Shown: piece by piece, positions 1-5,187 of the stretch | Layout: each line of letters opens with the position of its first letter | How positions within the stretch are numbered: the first letter of the stretch is position 1 | NCBI GenBank assembly: GCA_003133265.1 | Contig: PKWQ01000424.1 | Span: forward strand, 1 to 5,401 | Direction of reading: 5' to 3' | DNA length: 5,401 nt | Source: Acetobacteraceae bacterium | GTDB taxonomy: Bacteria; Pseudomonadota; Alphaproteobacteria; Acetobacterales; Acetobacteraceae | Position numbers and translations under genes: made by a program | The notes under the pieces: model-generated | The model's input: only the letters and a program-made list of their open reading frames with translations | Databases searched by the model: none | What the model was told of the DNA's origin: nothing

Positions 1-121
1 CCGGCTGCGCCGCGGCCGGGCCGCCGGCCCACGGCGCCAGCGTCGCCAGCGCGCCGGCGGCAAGCCCAGTCTTTATCAGGTCGCGGCGGGCCGGCTGCAT
101 GCCGGGGATCTTCTTGGCCAT
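1..121 (-). CDS. Exported protein with a Tat-type signal peptide, N-terminus only
   Basis: The gene reads leftward off the window edge, so only its first 40 residues are visible. They begin MAKKIPGMQPARRDLIK, followed by a hydrophobic Ala/Leu/Gly stretch (about residues 18-33) and a run ending PAAAQP. Residues 11-17 (ARRDLIK) resemble the twin-arginine motif (S/T-R-R-x-F-L-K), and A-A-A before Q39 would suit signal peptidase cleavage. The folded protein is therefore probably sent across the inner membrane by the Tat system. The ATG at 121-119 is supported by a GGGAGAGG ribosome binding site (complement of 130-137), 8 bases upstream. The mature domain is outside the window, so no function can be given. 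Tat leaders of this kind are common on periplasmic solute-binding proteins and redox enzymes, but nothing here chooses between them. Confidence 0.8.
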   Translation of the reverse strand, partial: MAKKIPGMQPARRDLIKTGLAAGALATLAPWAGGPAAAQP

Positions 122-210
122 GGCGCTTTCCTCTCCCGATTTCCGCGATCCTGGTCTCGCGGGGGCTGTGTTCAGCCGTTCACCGGAAGCTTACCGAGGT
201 TTCTCCGCCT

Positions 211-369
211 TCACAAAGCCCATTCGACCGGCCTCATCTGGGACCAGCCATAGTATTCGAACTCATCGCAGATAGCGGTGATGGCTTGGACGATCGCGGT
301 GTCGTCGGATGTCGCAACCGGCGTCTCGTAGTAGATCGAGCGCGAGATTCCCATCAGCCGACATCCTTC
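211..369 (-). pseudogene. IS3-family transposase OrfB remnant (N-terminal part)
   Basis: Read on the minus strand, this frame gives VVEGCRLMGISRSIYYETP, then DDTAIVQAITAICDEFEYYG and WSQM, before running into unrelated residues and a TGA at 213-211. The 'CRLMGISRSxYY' segment and the 'I..ICDEFxxYGW' segment are typical of the start of IS3-family OrfB (the HTH_21-type region that precedes the rve integrase core). Family members continue for roughly 200 more residues containing the DDE catalytic triad. None of that is present here, so the fragment cannot transpose. Similarity seems to stop near position 235. The assignment comes from recognised sequence patterns, not from a database search. The exact IS group is not certain. 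Confidence 0.75.
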
Positions 370-524
370 GACGACGGAGAGATCTGGGGGCCGACAATCA
401 CGGATGTAGGCGCGTTTCGCAGAGCCCCCTTTAGAAACCCAAGCTCCAAGGCCCGTTTGCCGACGAGCCGTTCGAAAGCTGGTCCGATTTTTTCATGGTG
501 GTCCTCCGATTTAGTAACTTGCAT
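354..524 (-). pseudogene. IS3-family OrfA remnant (C-terminal part)
   Basis: In a second minus-strand frame, overlapping the OrfB fragment, the sequence reads FERLVGKRALELGFLKGALR (476-417), then NAPTSVIVGPQISPSSKDVG and a TGA at 356-354. The 'ERLVGKxALExxFLKGAL' heptad pattern is the leucine-zipper end of OrfA in one IS3 subgroup. OrfA ending just inside the OrfB frame is the usual arrangement, in which a -1 frameshift makes OrfAB. The OrfA helix-turn-helix half is missing. The frame stays open up to an ATG at 524, but residues before about 476 are not recognisable as transposase, so the true edge of the mobile DNA probably lies near 476-496. A second possible start, ATG 496-494, sits behind a GGAGG (503-507) in another frame and stops after 21 codons. 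It could be the stump of a former divergent gene. Confidence 0.65.
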
Positions 525-540
525 AATGATAGCGACTATC
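512..540. promoter_or_regulatory. Candidate operator and promoter region upstream of the HxlR-type regulator
   Basis: The 55-base gap before the regulator is clearly AT-richer than its surroundings. It contains a perfect dyad, GATAG-CGA-CTATC (528-540), and an imperfect direct repeat, TAGTAACT (512-519) and TAGCGACT (530-537), spaced 18 bases apart. HxlR regulators are dimeric winged-helix proteins that bind short dyads beside or within their own promoters, so this is the best candidate autoregulatory operator. No strong -35/-10 pair is visible; TTGCAT (519-524) with TAGATC (542-547) at 17-base spacing is weak. Assigning it to this regulator is inference from position. Confidence 0.45.
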
Positions 541-553
541 CTAGATCACGTCC

Positions 554-1099
554 ATGCAGCGCAAAAGCTTTAGCCAGATGGCCTGCCCGATCGCCCGCGG
601 CCTGGACCGCGTCGGCGAATGGTGGACCATGCTGATCCTGCGCGACGCTTTCGCCGGGATGACGCGGTTCGACGAATTCCAGAAAAGCCTCGGCATCGCG
701 CCGAACATGCTGACACGCCGGCTCAATGCCCTGGTCGAGGCTGGGCTGCTGGAGCGGCATCGCTACAGCACCCGCCCGCCGCGCGACGAATACCTGCTCA
801 CGGAACGCGGCCGTGATTTCCGCTCCATACTGCTGGCGATGCTGGCCTGGGGCAACCGCCATTTCGCGCCCGAAGGGGCCAGTGTGCAGATCGTCAATGC
901 CACGACCGGCGCGGTGGCCGACCCCGTGCTGGTGGACCGCGTCACGCTGCGCCCGCTAGTCGCGCCCGAGTATGTGCTCGCCCCCGGCCCCGCCGCGGGG
1001 AACGCGACACGGCATCGGCTCGACACCACCGATGCCGGCTTGCTGCTGAGTGATCCGCCGTCCGAACCCACCTGGGGCAAACCGAAGGTTTCACCGTGA
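554..1099 (+). CDS. HxlR-family winged-helix transcriptional regulator
   Basis: This 181-residue protein is a DNA-binding regulator of the HxlR (DUF24/MarR-related) family. Residues 11-104 carry the signature features: a cysteine near the N-terminus (Cys11, in MACPIARGLDRVG), the helix EWWTMLILRDAF (22-33), 'RFDEFQKSLGIAPNMLTRRL' (38-57) as the recognition helix-turn-helix, and the wing region RPPRDEYLLTERG (74-86). In several characterised HxlR proteins this cysteine senses quinones or electrophiles; that role here is inferred. Residues 105-181 form a C-terminal extension with 'TTGAVADPVLVDRVTLRPL' (117-135), resembling the tail seen on many proteobacterial members, so it is longer than the 110-130-residue core. 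The ATG at 554 fits the family's N-terminus, but no clear Shine-Dalgarno precedes it. Its stop overlaps the GTG start of the MATE pump, making that pump the obvious target. Confidence 0.9.
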   Translation: MQRKSFSQMACPIARGLDRVGEWWTMLILRDAFAGMTRFDEFQKSLGIAPNMLTRRLNALVEAGLLERHRYSTRPPRDEYLLTERGRDFRSILLAMLAWGNRHFAPEGASVQIVNATTGAVADPVLVDRVTLRPLVAPEYVLAPGPAAGNATRHRLDTTDAGLLLSDPPSEPTWGKPKVSP

Positions 1100-2538
1100 C
1101 GGTTGTGCTCCCGACTGCCGGTCCGTCCGTCATTGCCCCGCTGTCAACCGCGCTCAACCCGCGCACGATCATGCTGCTGCAGGGGAACATCATCCCAACG
1201 TTGCTGCGCATGGCGTGGCCGAACGTCCTGGTGATGCTGGCGCAGGCGTCGGTCGGGTTGATCGAGACCTGGTGGGTCTCGCACCTGGGTACCGACGCGC
1301 TGACCGGCATGGCGCTGGTGTTTCCCGGCTTCATGATGGTGCAGATGCTGTCGGCCGGCGCGATGGGCGGGGGCATCTCCTCGGCCATCGCCCGCGCGCT
1401 GGGTGCGCGTAAGCGCGACGAGGCGGGGGCGCTGGTGGCGCATGCCTTGATCATCAACGCGGCACTCGGTCTGACATTCTCCGCTTTGGTGCTGCTGTTC
1501 GGCCGGCCGTTGTACCGCGCCCTGGGCGGGGAAGGCGCGTCGCTGGAAGCTGCGCTGACCTATTCCAACGTGGTCTTCGCCGGCAACTTATTGGTCTGGG
1601 TGATGAATGCGCTGGCCAGTGTGATCCGCGGCACCGGCAACATGTTCGTCCCCGCCATCGCGATCTGCGCGGGAGTGGTGCTGCTGATCCCGCTCTCGCC
1701 GCTGCTGATCTTCGGCCTGGGCCCGATCCCGGCGCTTGGCATGGCCGGTGCCGGGTTCGCGGTGCTGCTGACCGCGGCGCTGACCGTTCTGGTGCTGGGC
1801 TGGTATGTCTGGTCCGGGCGCGCCTTGGTCCGTTTGCGCCTGGCTGCCTTGCTTCCGTCCGCTTTGCGTTGGCCGCTGTTCGCCGACATCCTGCGGGTCG
1901 GCGCCGTCGCGTCGATCAGTTCGCTGCAGACCACGCTGACCATTGCCCTGACCACGGCGCTCGTGGGCGCGGTGGGCGGGCCGGGCGCGGTGGCCGGTTA
2001 TGGCACCGCCGGGCGGCTGGAATATCTGCTGATCCCGCTGGTCTTCGGCCTGGGCGCGCCGATGGTCGCGCTGGTCGGCACCAATATCGGCGCAGGGCAG
2101 CACGCGCGGGCGCTGCGCATCGCCATGACCGGCGGAGCGCTGGCCCTCGTCCTGACCGAGGGGATCGGCGTTGCCGCCGCGATCTGGCCGGCAGCCTGGC
2201 TGGGTCTGTTTGGCGATGACCCGCGCATGCTGGCTAGTGGCGCCGCCTATCTGCGGGTTGTCGGCCCGACCTACGGCTTCTTCGGGCTTGGGCTGTCGCT
2301 GTATTTCGCCTCCCAGGGGGCCGGCCGACTGTTCTGGCCGCTCTTCGCCGGGCTGCTGCGCCTGCTGATCGCGGTTGGCGGCGGCTGGATTGCACTGAGC
2401 TTGACCGGTTCGCTGAACTGGCTGTTCGCCGCCCTGGCACTTGGACTGATCGTATATGGCGTGCTGGTGGCAACCACGGTGGGCGCCGGCGGCTGGTTCC
2501 GCCAGGGTGATGCCGTGCGCCATGCCGGCGCCAAGTAA
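1096..2538 (+). CDS. MATE-family multidrug efflux transporter
   Basis: This 480-residue polytopic inner-membrane protein is of the MATE (multi-antimicrobial extrusion) family, which exports drugs and toxic metabolites in exchange for Na+ or H+. About 12 hydrophobic segments can be placed, roughly at residues 36-57, 72-92, 112-135, 156-178, 184-206, 218-240, 267-292, 307-330, 341-365, 383-405, 415-435 and 440-462, in two related halves. Family-like features include 'GNIIPTLLRMAWPNVL' (30-45), ETWWVSHLGTDALTGMALVF (57-76), SAGAMGGGISSAIARALGA (86-104), 'SVIRGTGNM' (175-183) and 'VALVGTNIGAGQ' (324-335). Length matches the family (450-480). The GTG at 1096 is chosen because GAAGG (1084-1088) lies 7 bases upstream and it overlaps the regulator stop as GTGA, implying translational coupling. 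A later ATG at 1171 would still keep the first membrane helix. The substrate is unknown. Confidence 0.93.
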   Translation: MTVVLPTAGPSVIAPLSTALNPRTIMLLQGNIIPTLLRMAWPNVLVMLAQASVGLIETWWVSHLGTDALTGMALVFPGFMMVQMLSAGAMGGGISSAIARALGARKRDEAGALVAHALIINAALGLTFSALVLLFGRPLYRALGGEGASLEAALTYSNVVFAGNLLVWVMNALASVIRGTGNMFVPAIAICAGVVLLIPLSPLLIFGLGPIPALGMAGAGFAVLLTAALTVLVLGWYVWSGRALVRLRLAALLPSALRWPLFADILRVGAVASISSLQTTLTIALTTALVGAVGGPGAVAGYGTAGRLEYLLIPLVFGLGAPMVALVGTNIGAGQHARALRIAMTGGALALVLTEGIGVAAAIWPAAWLGLFGDDPRMLASGAAYLRVVGPTYGFFGLGLSLYFASQGAGRLFWPLFAGLLRLLIAVGGGWIALSLTGSLNWLFAALALGLIVYGVLVATTVGAGGWFRQGDAVRHAGAK

Positions 2539-2560
2539 TTATGAAAACGGCAGAGATCGC

Positions 2561-2638
2561 ATAAGCAAACCCAAGGCGCTGGTGATCGGCGTCGGCGCCG
2601 AAAGCGGGCTGGGCGGGGTGGTCCGGGTGGAATGTTAG
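2561..2638 (+). pseudogene. N-terminal stump of a short-chain dehydrogenase, start codon lost
   Basis: From 2564 the frame reads SKPKALVIGVGAESGLGG, which looks like a beta-strand plus the glycine-rich nucleotide-binding turn that opens SDR/Rossmann proteins (compare 'KALVIGVGxxxGLG'). The codon just before it, at 2561-2563, is ATA where an ATG would be expected (MSKPKAL...). This suggests a start-codon mutation, though the frame also reads through from upstream. After the GLGG the similarity ends, and TAG stops the frame at 2636-2638. About 230 residues of a normal SDR are therefore missing. It sits 22 bases after the MATE stop, so the operon may once have been regulator-pump-SDR. The motif differs from the intact SDR at the right end (TGGNGGLG), so it is not a recent copy of it. 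The call rests on one short motif. Confidence 0.5.
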
Positions 2639-2742
2639 TTCATCGTTTGTCTGGCCATGCTGATTGTTGGGCGTTCTCACCGTGATTGTCGCGCGGCAAC
2701 CAACATGCGACTCTCCTCCCCAACCCCAAGGGAGAGAACCAC

Positions 2743-3051
2743 ATGCGCATCGTCGCCCTGGAAGAGCACTGCACTGTCCCCAGCATCGTCGCGGGCATCT
2801 CCCCTGACGCGATCGCCCGCCGCGGCTTTCCCGGCCCGGACTTCGTCTGGGCACAGACCACCAAACGTAACGAACTGGCCGACCTCGGCTCCGCGCGGCT
2901 CGCGGACATGGACGCCAGCGGGATCACCGTGCAGGTGCTTTCGGTCGCCGGCCCAGGGGCCGACCTCGTGCCGGGCCAGCCGGGCATCGACATGGCGCGC
3001 GCGAAGATCGCCCATGGCAACGCGGACCGGTTGCTGCGGTTGCCGGGCTGA
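2743..3051 (+). pseudogene. Truncated amidohydrolase-2 (ACMSD/resorcylate decarboxylase-like) gene
   Basis: This 102-residue frame is the N-terminal third of an amidohydrolase-2 family enzyme, the group that includes gamma-resorcylate decarboxylase and ACMSD, normally about 320-350 residues. It opens MRIVALEEHCTVPSIV, where E7-x-H9 matches the first metal-binding E-x-H of the family. It continues with 'LADLGSARLADMDASGITVQ' (46-65) and VLSVAGPG (66-73), the usual 'R...MD..GI..QVLS..PG' block, then ARAKIAHGNADRL (84-96), equivalent to 'LAR..ND.LA'. It then ends abruptly in LRLPG-TGA. The remaining barrel, with the other metal-binding His and Asp residues, is absent, so no enzyme activity is expected. 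The ATG at 2743 follows AAGGGAG (2728-2734) by 8 bases, which argues against the in-frame upstream ATG at 2686. It may still be translated. Confidence 0.75.
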
Positions 3052-3059
3052 CGGCTGAC
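3046..3059 (+). repeat. Tandem 7-bp duplication at the amidohydrolase truncation point
   Basis: GGCTGAC occurs twice in a row (3046-3052 and 3053-3059). The first copy supplies the TGA that ends the truncated amidohydrolase. Just before it, GGTTGC is repeated at 3029-3034 and 3038-3043. Short direct repeats at the exact place where homology stops are what slippage or a repeat-mediated deletion can leave, but repeats this short also arise by chance in GC-rich DNA. Confidence 0.4.
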
Positions 3060-3075
3060 CGGAGCATTGCCCGAA

Positions 3076-3086
3076 CACTGATAGTG
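3076..3086. promoter_or_regulatory. Short dyad upstream of the Fe-ADH-like gene
   Basis: CACTGATAGTG (3076-3086) is a perfect 4+3+4 dyad with partly matching flanks (AA on the left, TT on the right after one extra G). It is 61 bases before the next start codon, in the only gap where a promoter for that gene could lie if it is not read from upstream. It could be an operator half or a small RNA hairpin. No convincing sigma-70 promoter was found nearby. The dyad is short enough to be chance. Confidence 0.2.
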
Positions 3087-3147
3087 GTTTCGTACGCCGG
3101 ACGCCGAACGGATACAACCGCGCGCGCCACAACGGATGGAGGAAACG

Positions 3148-4362
3148 ATGAGCGCACATGATTTCCGGGCGGTGGTCTATCCGTTGCGTCTACACTGCGG
3201 CCGGCAGGTCATCGAGCAGGGGCTGAAGGAGGCCGTCGACCGAGCGGGCGCGAAGCGGGCCTTCGTGGTCTGCTCCCGATCCGTCAACCGGCGGACCGAT
3301 ACGGTCCGGCGCATCGAAGCGGTCCTCGGCAACCGTTATGCCGGCGTCTATGACGGCATCGAGAAGGATTCCACCTACGTCTCGGTGCGCGCGGCCAAGG
3401 AGGCCGCGACCGAGGCCGGGGCCGATCTGCTGATCGCGGTCGGCGGCGGCAGCGTCATGGTCGCGACGCGCGTGGTGGCGATCTTCATGGCGGAGCCGGG
3501 CGACCCGTTCCAGATCATGACCCAGTATCCCGAAGGCAAGCCGGCCTACAGCCCTCGGCTGCTCGCGCCGAAACCGCCGATCGTCAATATTCCGACCACG
3601 CCAACCAGCGCCATGAACCGGTCCGGCGCGGGCCTGAAAAACCCCGACCTGGACCATCGTATGGAGTATTTCGATCCCAAAACGCGCCCGCAGGCCATCT
3701 TCCTCGATGAGAACGCGCTACTCAGCGCGCCGCCGGAGCTGATCCGCTCCACGGCGACAACGGTGTTTGCCAGCCATGTCGCCGCGATGTCGCAAACCGA
3801 GATCAATCCGTTGGCGGAGGCTGGCCGGAACCATGCTTTCCGGCTGGCCTACCGCGCCTATCCGCGGCTGGCCGACGAACTCGATAACCCGTCCGTGCGC
3901 ATCGATTTCGCCATCGCGGCCTTGCTGCAGGACCGTGCCGAAGATGACGGGGCCCCCCGGTATCGGGGTGGAGCCTTCTCCGGCAACTACGCGGTGTCGA
4001 CGGCGCTTCACGTGCGCTATCCGCATGTCGGGCAGGGTGAGTCGACCTCGGTCGTTCATGCGACGAAAATAAGGCTCTCCGAAGCGATCGATGCCAAGGC
4101 GGCACGGCAGGTCGCGGAGGCCCTCGAGGTCTGGCGCGACGGGATGGACGCAAGACAGGCCGCACTCGCCGTGGCCGACAAGCTCGAGAGCCTCTATTCG
4201 CGCGTCGGGGCGCCGACGCGGTTGCGCCAGATTGATATCCCCCGGGACGACCTTCAGAACATCGCCAACGAGACGGTGAAGAACTTCAATTTCAACCCTG
4301 GCCTGCGCTCGGCAGAGGATCAGATCGAGGACGCGCTTCGGCTGCTGGAGGCCGCGTATTGA
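3148..4362 (+). CDS. Iron-containing alcohol dehydrogenase / maleylacetate reductase-like protein, metal ligands mostly absent
   Basis: This 404-residue protein of the DHQS-like/Fe-ADH superfamily has normal full length. The N-terminal nucleotide-binding half includes ADLLIAVGGGSVMVATR (92-108), with the family GGGS loop (99-102), and VNIPTTPTSAMNRSG (146-160), the 'PTT..T' phosphate-binding region. The C-terminal helical half includes 'SHVAAMSQTEINPLAEA' (209-225). Canonical members bind iron through one Asp and three His. By hand alignment only H210 is kept: the Asp four residues earlier is V206, the HxxxH pair falls at Y281/T285, and the PHG histidine is around G295-Q296. The Asp of GGGSxxD is V105. 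The usual iron chemistry is therefore doubtful, while maleylacetate reductases show that the fold can work without iron. The start at 3148 is preferred over 3136 because GGAGG (3138-3142) lies 5 bases before it. It follows the amidohydrolase stump on the same strand. The substrate is unknown. Confidence 0.8.
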   Translation: MSAHDFRAVVYPLRLHCGRQVIEQGLKEAVDRAGAKRAFVVCSRSVNRRTDTVRRIEAVLGNRYAGVYDGIEKDSTYVSVRAAKEAATEAGADLLIAVGGGSVMVATRVVAIFMAEPGDPFQIMTQYPEGKPAYSPRLLAPKPPIVNIPTTPTSAMNRSGAGLKNPDLDHRMEYFDPKTRPQAIFLDENALLSAPPELIRSTATTVFASHVAAMSQTEINPLAEAGRNHAFRLAYRAYPRLADELDNPSVRIDFAIAALLQDRAEDDGAPRYRGGAFSGNYAVSTALHVRYPHVGQGESTSVVHATKIRLSEAIDAKAARQVAEALEVWRDGMDARQAALAVADKLESLYSRVGAPTRLRQIDIPRDDLQNIANETVKNFNFNPGLRSAEDQIEDALRLLEAAY

Positions 4363-4407
4363 AAAGACGCCAGGCGGAACCGCGATAATGAAGCCCCGGT
4401 CGTCGCG

Positions 4408-4435
4408 CGGTCCTCGCGCGAGCGAGGCCGTTTCT
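4408..4435 (+). terminator. Likely Rho-independent terminator after the Fe-ADH-like gene
   Basis: CGG-(T)-CCTCGC (4408-4417) pairs with GCGAGG-CCG (4422-4430) across a GCGA loop. This gives a 9-bp, almost all GC stem with one bulged T, followed by TTTCT (4431-4435). It lies 46 bases after the plus-strand stop and touches the stop codon of the convergent SDR. The T-run is short, so termination may be only partial. On the minus strand it has no T-tail, so it should act mainly on plus-strand transcripts. Confidence 0.55.
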
Positions 4436-5187
4436 CAATGAAACACGCGTCCAGAGTCGATGACGATCGTCTGGCCGGTCATGGTCTGGGTGCGGCACAT
4501 GGTAACCACCATGTCGGCGCAGTCGTCCTTATCGGCGGCCTTCTTCAGCAGCGAGCCGGCCGCGGAACGCTCGATCATCTCGGGCCGGAGATTGGATGTC
4601 GCGCGCGTACCCTCCAGAAGGCCCGGCGCCACGCAGTTGACCAGTGTCTCGGGCGCCAGCGCCACCGCCATGCACTTCGTAAGATGGATGAGGCCTGCCT
4701 TCGACACCGCATAGGCGATGGACGAGCCAGTCGGCGTCAGCCCGGCCACGGACGAGATATTGACGATGCGGCCGCGCCCCTGGGCCTTCATGACCGGCGC
4801 CACCGTCTTGATAAGGCGCATTGGCCCCGTCAGGTTGACGTCCATAATCTTGTCCCACACCTCGAGCGTCAGATTGTTGAGGTCGGTGAAGGGGATCGAT
4901 TTGTTGTAGGCGGCGTCGTTGACGAGAATGTCGAGACGGCCGAAGCAGCTGGTCACGTTGCCGACTAGCCGCTCCACGGCCGCGCCATCGGTGATGTCGC
5001 AGGCGAATGCCGCAGCGTTGATCTGATAGCTCGATGCCAGTTCGCGGGCGACGCCCTCCGTCTGGTCGCGGCTCTGTGCATACATGACGGCGATATGCAC
5101 CCCCTCCTGCGCCAGCGCGTGACAGATGCGCTGCCCGAGCCCGCCGTTACCGCCCGTCACCAGTGCAACCGTCCCTCTGAGGTCCAT
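4435..5187 (-). CDS. Classical short-chain dehydrogenase/reductase (FabG-like SDR)
   Basis: This 250-residue NAD(P)-dependent oxidoreductase is complete and of the usual classical SDR length. Visible motifs are the cofactor glycine motif TGGNGGLG (11-18), the adenine-contacting D64 in CDITD, NDAA (90-93, for the usual NNAG), N118 in DVNLTG, catalytic S146 in NISSVAG, Y159-x-x-x-K163 in YAVSK, the PG motif in NCVAPGLLEGT (184-194), and the C-terminal GQTIVIDSG (238-246). The full N-S-Y-K tetrad is present, so it should be active. The residues after the first glycine motif do not settle NAD versus NADP. The ATG at 5187 has GGGAG (complement of 5195-5199) 7 bases upstream. It converges on the Fe-ADH-like gene. 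A FabG role in fatty-acid synthesis is less likely than catabolic oxidation or reduction of a hydroxy/keto compound, because no acyl-carrier or fab genes are near. The substrate cannot be named. Confidence 0.92.
   Translation of the reverse strand: MDLRGTVALVTGGNGGLGQRICHALAQEGVHIAVMYAQSRDQTEGVARELASSYQINAAAFACDITDGAAVERLVGNVTSCFGRLDILVNDAAYNKSIPFTDLNNLTLEVWDKIMDVNLTGPMRLIKTVAPVMKAQGRGRIVNISSVAGLTPTGSSIAYAVSKAGLIHLTKCMAVALAPETLVNCVAPGLLEGTRATSNLRPEMIERSAAGSLLKKAADKDDCADMVVTMCRTQTMTGQTIVIDSGRVFH

Noticed and set aside
286..573. 95-codon plus-strand open frame across the IS remnant
   Set aside because: It is antisense to the recognisable OrfA/OrfB fragments, has no protein-family features, and overlaps the regulator start and its upstream region.
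1588..2523. 311-codon minus-strand open frame opposite the MATE gene
   Set aside because: Its composition is rich in Gln, Arg, Pro and Gly, as expected of a GC-rich antisense shadow. The opposite strand encodes a clear 12-helix transporter.
2686..2742. Upstream ATG extending the amidohydrolase fragment by 19 residues
   Set aside because: The family N-terminus is MRIVALEEH-like, and AAGGGAG is correctly spaced before the ATG at 2743.
3136..3147. Upstream ATG for the Fe-ADH-like gene
   Set aside because: The extra codons contain the GGAGG that serves as ribosome binding site for the ATG at 3148.
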